Positions 6,974-9,382 of a stretch of DNA of 9,382 nucleotides are shown one piece after another (within the stretch, counting starts at the first letter, position 1; the number at the start of each line of letters is the position of its first letter). Position numbers and translations under genes: made by a program. Where the stretch lies: NCBI GenBank assembly GCA_937876225.1, contig CALFIC010000135.1:1-9382 (forward strand), given 5' to 3'. The notes below the pieces were generated by a model. It was given only the letters and a program-made list of their open reading frames with translations, was not told where the DNA came from and made no database searches. The stretch is from an uncultured Chloroflexota bacterium (GTDB lineage Bacteria; Chloroflexota; Chloroflexia; Chloroflexales; Roseiflexaceae).

Positions 6974-7498
6974 ATGCGTCAGGCGTTTGATTCGTTTGTA
7001 CGACAGTTGGTGGCCCGCTATACCACAAATCCCGTGATTACCGAGGCCGTCGTGCAAGCCGCTGACTCACTCGAACAGCAAGTCGAGCAATCGATTGGCT
7101 TGCAACCGACAAGTGGTGGGGCGGCAAGTGGAGCGAGTGGTGCTCCTGCTGTGGCTGGTGGTGTGGTGTTGCCGTATACCAGCGATGCCCAGAACGATGA
7201 TTCACAGACTAATTTGAATGGCAACCCGATTCGCAACGACGAAACCCATGCCATTTATATGACCCAACAAGATTACCAACAGGTTATTGCCTTCATCCGG
7301 CAAACACACGCGACAGCTGGTTATACCAACGGCGAAATTAACGCTGATGACGCACAGAGTATCTGGAATGCCGACTTTCCGGCAACCGCAACGGATTTGA
7401 TTACGGCATATAAATGTATGGATGTGCAAGTCAATGTGCCCGATAGTGACGGCAATGTGCTGGTAATCGTCATGATCCACGATACCTCGGCCGATTAA
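6974..7498 (+). CDS. Hypothetical protein, 174 aa, two segments joined by a Gly/Ala/Ser linker
   Basis: I do not recognise a family. There is no signal peptide or membrane segment, so it is probably cytoplasmic. Residues 1-42 look helical ('FDSFVRQLVARY', 'VVQAADSLEQQVEQS'). Residues 47-63 are a low-complexity Gly/Ala/Ser linker. Residues 93-174 form a compact second part: a helix (TQQDYQQVIAFIRQTH), an acidic stretch (NGEINADDAQSIW), a single Cys148, and a C-terminal hydrophobic strand (VLVIVMIHD). The gene stands alone between its own promoter and terminator. Its codon use and the strong ribosome binding site support a real gene. Confidence 0.65.
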   Translation: MRQAFDSFVRQLVARYTTNPVITEAVVQAADSLEQQVEQSIGLQPTSGGAASGASGAPAVAGGVVLPYTSDAQNDDSQTNLNGNPIRNDETHAIYMTQQDYQQVIAFIRQTHATAGYTNGEINADDAQSIWNADFPATATDLITAYKCMDVQVNVPDSDGNVLVIVMIHDTSAD

Positions 7499-7507
7499 GC
7501 TATACAT

Positions 7508-7543
7508 AATCCCCGTGCGTCCATCGACGCACGGGGATTTTTT
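7508..7543 (+). terminator. Strong rho-independent terminator between convergent genes
   Basis: A 13-bp perfect stem (7508-7520 with 7527-7539) carries the six-base loop CCATCG and a T6 run (7538-7543), starting nine bases after the stop at 7498. It has no T-run on the minus strand, so it mainly serves the plus-strand gene. The minus-strand serine hydrolase gene ends 23 bases further on. Confidence 0.93.
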
Positions 7544-7565
7544 GTGGTCAAAATACGGAGAATGT

Positions 7566-8645
7566 TTAGTTAATGCCCAAGTGCTGGCGCACAATATTGG
7601 CCAAATCGGTGCTGAGTGATGGTACGCCGTCGGCCATGGTCATGCGGTTTTTGGTCATACTAAAGGCTAATTCGTTGCTGAGGTCAGCAAAGCCCGTCGC
7701 CCCACCCCAGCCGTCATGCCCAAAGGTACCACGGCGATTGCCGTAGGTGGCACTGGTGTCACCCAACGCATACCCCAACCCAAAGCCGTCTTGGCGGCCA
7801 CTCACCGCATCGGCGCTCCACGATTGGATGGCGGTGGCATTGGCGACCCGTCGCACGGGGAGCAACCGCACGCCGTCGACGCCATTGCCGACCAGCGAGG
7901 CATATACTTTGGCGATGGCACGAGCACTGGCCATCATGTTGGCGGCAGGCATGCAGGTGGCTTGGAAAGCCGGGTGGTTCGGCATCAGAGTAGGATCCGC
8001 CATCGGGTTTTCTTTGTAGGCATCGGCACCCATATCATGGCTCATCTGGGTGGCGTCGCCACGCCGCGTGCTGGGTAAACCGATGAACAAATCGTTGATG
8101 CCTAGTGGTTTACAGATTTCATCTTGGATGAATTGCCCAAACGATTTGCCACTGGCGGCTTCGAGCACTTTGGCCAAGGGCCAGCCATAGGTCAAACTGT
8201 GATATTGCTTGACGTGGCTCGGTTGACTCGTCGGCGTCATGCCGGCAATCGCCGCCGTGATGGCGTCGTAGTCGGCGTAGGTCAGCGGTGATACGGTTGA
8301 CGGGATTTCGGCGATACCGGCGGTGTGGCTCATCAAATGCCGGATGGTGATGTTTTCTTTGCCGTTTTGGGCAAAGGCTGGCCAATAACTGGCAATGGTG
8401 TCGTCGTAGCGAATCAGGTTTTGTTCGGCCAACAGATGCATGGCGGTGGCGGTGATGCCTTTGCTGGTCGACCAGACCCAGACCAAATCGTCGGGTCGCA
8501 GGGCGGCACCGCTGGCGTCGCGGGTACCGCGGGTGATGTCGACAATCATTTGGCCATGATGGTAGACGCAGAACTGGATGCCTGCTTCGCGGCCATCGGC
8601 AATGGCGGCATCGATGTGATTGGTGAGGGCGTGTGTAAGTGACAT
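7566..8645 (-). CDS. Serine hydrolase, beta-lactamase/family VIII esterase type (downstream paralogue)
   Basis: A 359 aa protein of the class C beta-lactamase-like fold (Pfam Beta-lactamase), at the usual family length. The nucleophile motif SxxK is S59-T-S-K62 (WSTSKG). The general-base Tyr motif is probably Y148 in YHSLTYGW. The C-terminal FGHDGWGG (His310, Gly313-Gly314) sits where the family has its HxGxGG or KTG-like box. There is no signal peptide, so it is probably a cytoplasmic esterase or hydrolase rather than a periplasmic beta-lactamase. Substrate unknown. The start at 8645 is supported by GAGAGG five bases upstream. A longer frame opening at 8699 would overlap the upstream gene. 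It is second in a two-gene minus-strand unit. Confidence 0.88.
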   Translation of the reverse strand: MSLTHALTNHIDAAIADGREAGIQFCVYHHGQMIVDITRGTRDASGAALRPDDLVWVWSTSKGITATAMHLLAEQNLIRYDDTIASYWPAFAQNGKENITIRHLMSHTAGIAEIPSTVSPLTYADYDAITAAIAGMTPTSQPSHVKQYHSLTYGWPLAKVLEAASGKSFGQFIQDEICKPLGINDLFIGLPSTRRGDATQMSHDMGADAYKENPMADPTLMPNHPAFQATCMPAANMMASARAIAKVYASLVGNGVDGVRLLPVRRVANATAIQSWSADAVSGRQDGFGLGYALGDTSATYGNRRGTFGHDGWGGATGFADLSNELAFSMTKNRMTMADGVPSLSTDLANIVRQHLGIN

Positions 8646-8650
8646 AATGT

Positions 8651-8656
8651 CCTCTC
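8651..8656 (-). promoter_or_regulatory. Ribosome binding site GAGAGG of the downstream serine hydrolase
   Basis: It lies within the 22-base gap after the upstream paralogue's stop and is correctly spaced (five bases) from ATG 8645. It supports that start and co-transcription of the two genes. Confidence 0.65.
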
Positions 8657-8667
8657 GGTGGTGTGAA

Positions 8668-9382
8668 TTAGGCCGGAATTTGTAGATGTTCCCGCACAAT
8701 GGCGGCGAGTTCTTGGTTAATCGATGGTGCGTTGGGGGTGAGCGTCATCTGGGTTTTGGTCATGGCAAAGGCCAGCCCGTGCACGGGGTCAGCAAAGCCA
8801 ATCGCCCCACCAAAGCCGTCATGACCAAAGGTGGTGTCACGCAGTCCCATGGCGGGCAGGCTTTGACCGAGGAAGTAGCCCAACCCAAAGCCCCGTTCGG
8901 TATTGACGAGGGTCTGGTCCATGGCCCAGCGTTGGACTTTGGTGGCCATGGCGACGCGCCGTTCGGGGAGCAAGCGTACGCCATCGACGCCGTTTTCGAT
9001 CAACGATGCATAGACGCGGGCAATCGATCGGGCACTGGCCATCATGTTGGCAGCGGGGAAGCAGGTGGCTTGGATGCCGGGGTGATTGGCCATCAAGGTG
9101 GGGTTTTCGCCGGGGTTGTTGGCAAACCCATTGGGGCCAAGGTCGTGAGTCAATCGTGCTGCATCGCCGCGCCGATCAGCTGGCAATCCAAAAAACAAAT
9201 CGCTGATACCCAGTGGCTTACAGATTTCGTCTTGGATGAACTGCCCAAAGCGACGACCATCGACGGCCTCGAGTACTTTGGCGAGGGGCCAGCCGTAGGT
9301 CAAACCGTGGTAGGCGGGGATTTGTCCAGCCCGGCTGACGGGCGTCATGTTGGCGAGTACGGCACACACGGCATCGTAATCG
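8668..9382 (-). CDS. Serine hydrolase paralogue, 5' end cut off by the window edge
   Basis: The last 237 residues or so of a second beta-lactamase-like serine hydrolase. It aligns without large gaps to its neighbour from the DYDA segment onward: I count roughly 140 identical positions in about 226, near 60%. It keeps YHGLTYGW, FGQFIQDEICKPLG and FGHDGFGG. The SxxK motif would lie beyond the right edge, so activity cannot be judged here. No start codon is in the window: the frame is open to base 9382, and the GTG near 9369 is an internal Val. The stop is 22 bases before the next start, suggesting an operon formed by tandem duplication. Confidence 0.88.
   Translation of the reverse strand, partial: DYDAVCAVLANMTPVSRAGQIPAYHGLTYGWPLAKVLEAVDGRRFGQFIQDEICKPLGISDLFFGLPADRRGDAARLTHDLGPNGFANNPGENPTLMANHPGIQATCFPAANMMASARSIARVYASLIENGVDGVRLLPERRVAMATKVQRWAMDQTLVNTERGFGLGYFLGQSLPAMGLRDTTFGHDGFGGAIGFADPVHGLAFAMTKTQMTLTPNAPSINQELAAIVREHLQIPA

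Noticed and set aside
7716..8642. Plus-strand open frames opposite the downstream serine hydrolase
   Set aside because: Antisense shadows of a gene with SxxK and HxGxGG motifs; no start signals.
8646..8699. Longer N-terminus for the downstream serine hydrolase
   Set aside because: It would overlap the stop of the upstream paralogue, and the extra residues do not resemble the family; GAGAGG supports ATG 8645.

Overview
The window looks like an ordinary bacterial chromosome segment with moderate GC content. The lineage is uncertain. A Chloroflexota-type organism is a tentative guess, based on a lipoprotein with a short lipobox leader followed by a long Thr/Ser/Glu-rich linker and on the serine hydrolase style. 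There are no mobile elements, RNA genes or CRISPR arrays.

Layout, left to right. Positions 1-290 hold an 84-bp tandem repeat (two good copies and a degraded third in the same register), followed by a promoter (TTGACA, 17-bp spacer, TAGGCT) and a leader. Positions 292-5597 are a two-gene unit: a sugar isomerase of the L-arabinose/L-fucose isomerase superfamily, joined by a 4-base ATGA overlap to a very large (1289 aa) GH106-like glycoside hydrolase with no signal peptide. Positions 5598-5773 hold a near-perfect 44-nt hairpin and a promoter for the next gene. Positions 5774-6832 encode a lipoprotein (352 aa), followed by a rho-independent terminator. Positions 6974-7498 encode a 174 aa protein of unknown function with its own promoter and terminator. 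On the minus strand, 9382 down to 7566 carry two tandem paralogous serine hydrolases of the beta-lactamase/family VIII esterase type. They are 22 bases apart and about 60% identical, and the upstream one runs off the right edge.

How the genes work together. The isomerase and hydrolase are translationally coupled and both appear cytoplasmic. The simplest reading is that the hydrolase frees a deoxy- or pentose sugar from an imported glycoside and the isomerase converts the aldose to a ketose. The substrate is not visible from the sequence, and no transporter, kinase or aldolase lies in the window. The lipoprotein, the 174 aa protein and the serine hydrolase pair each have their own signals and no evident link to that pathway. 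I found no convincing new defence or mobile system. The best lead is the coupled isomerase/GH106-like pair with its repeat-flanked promoter.
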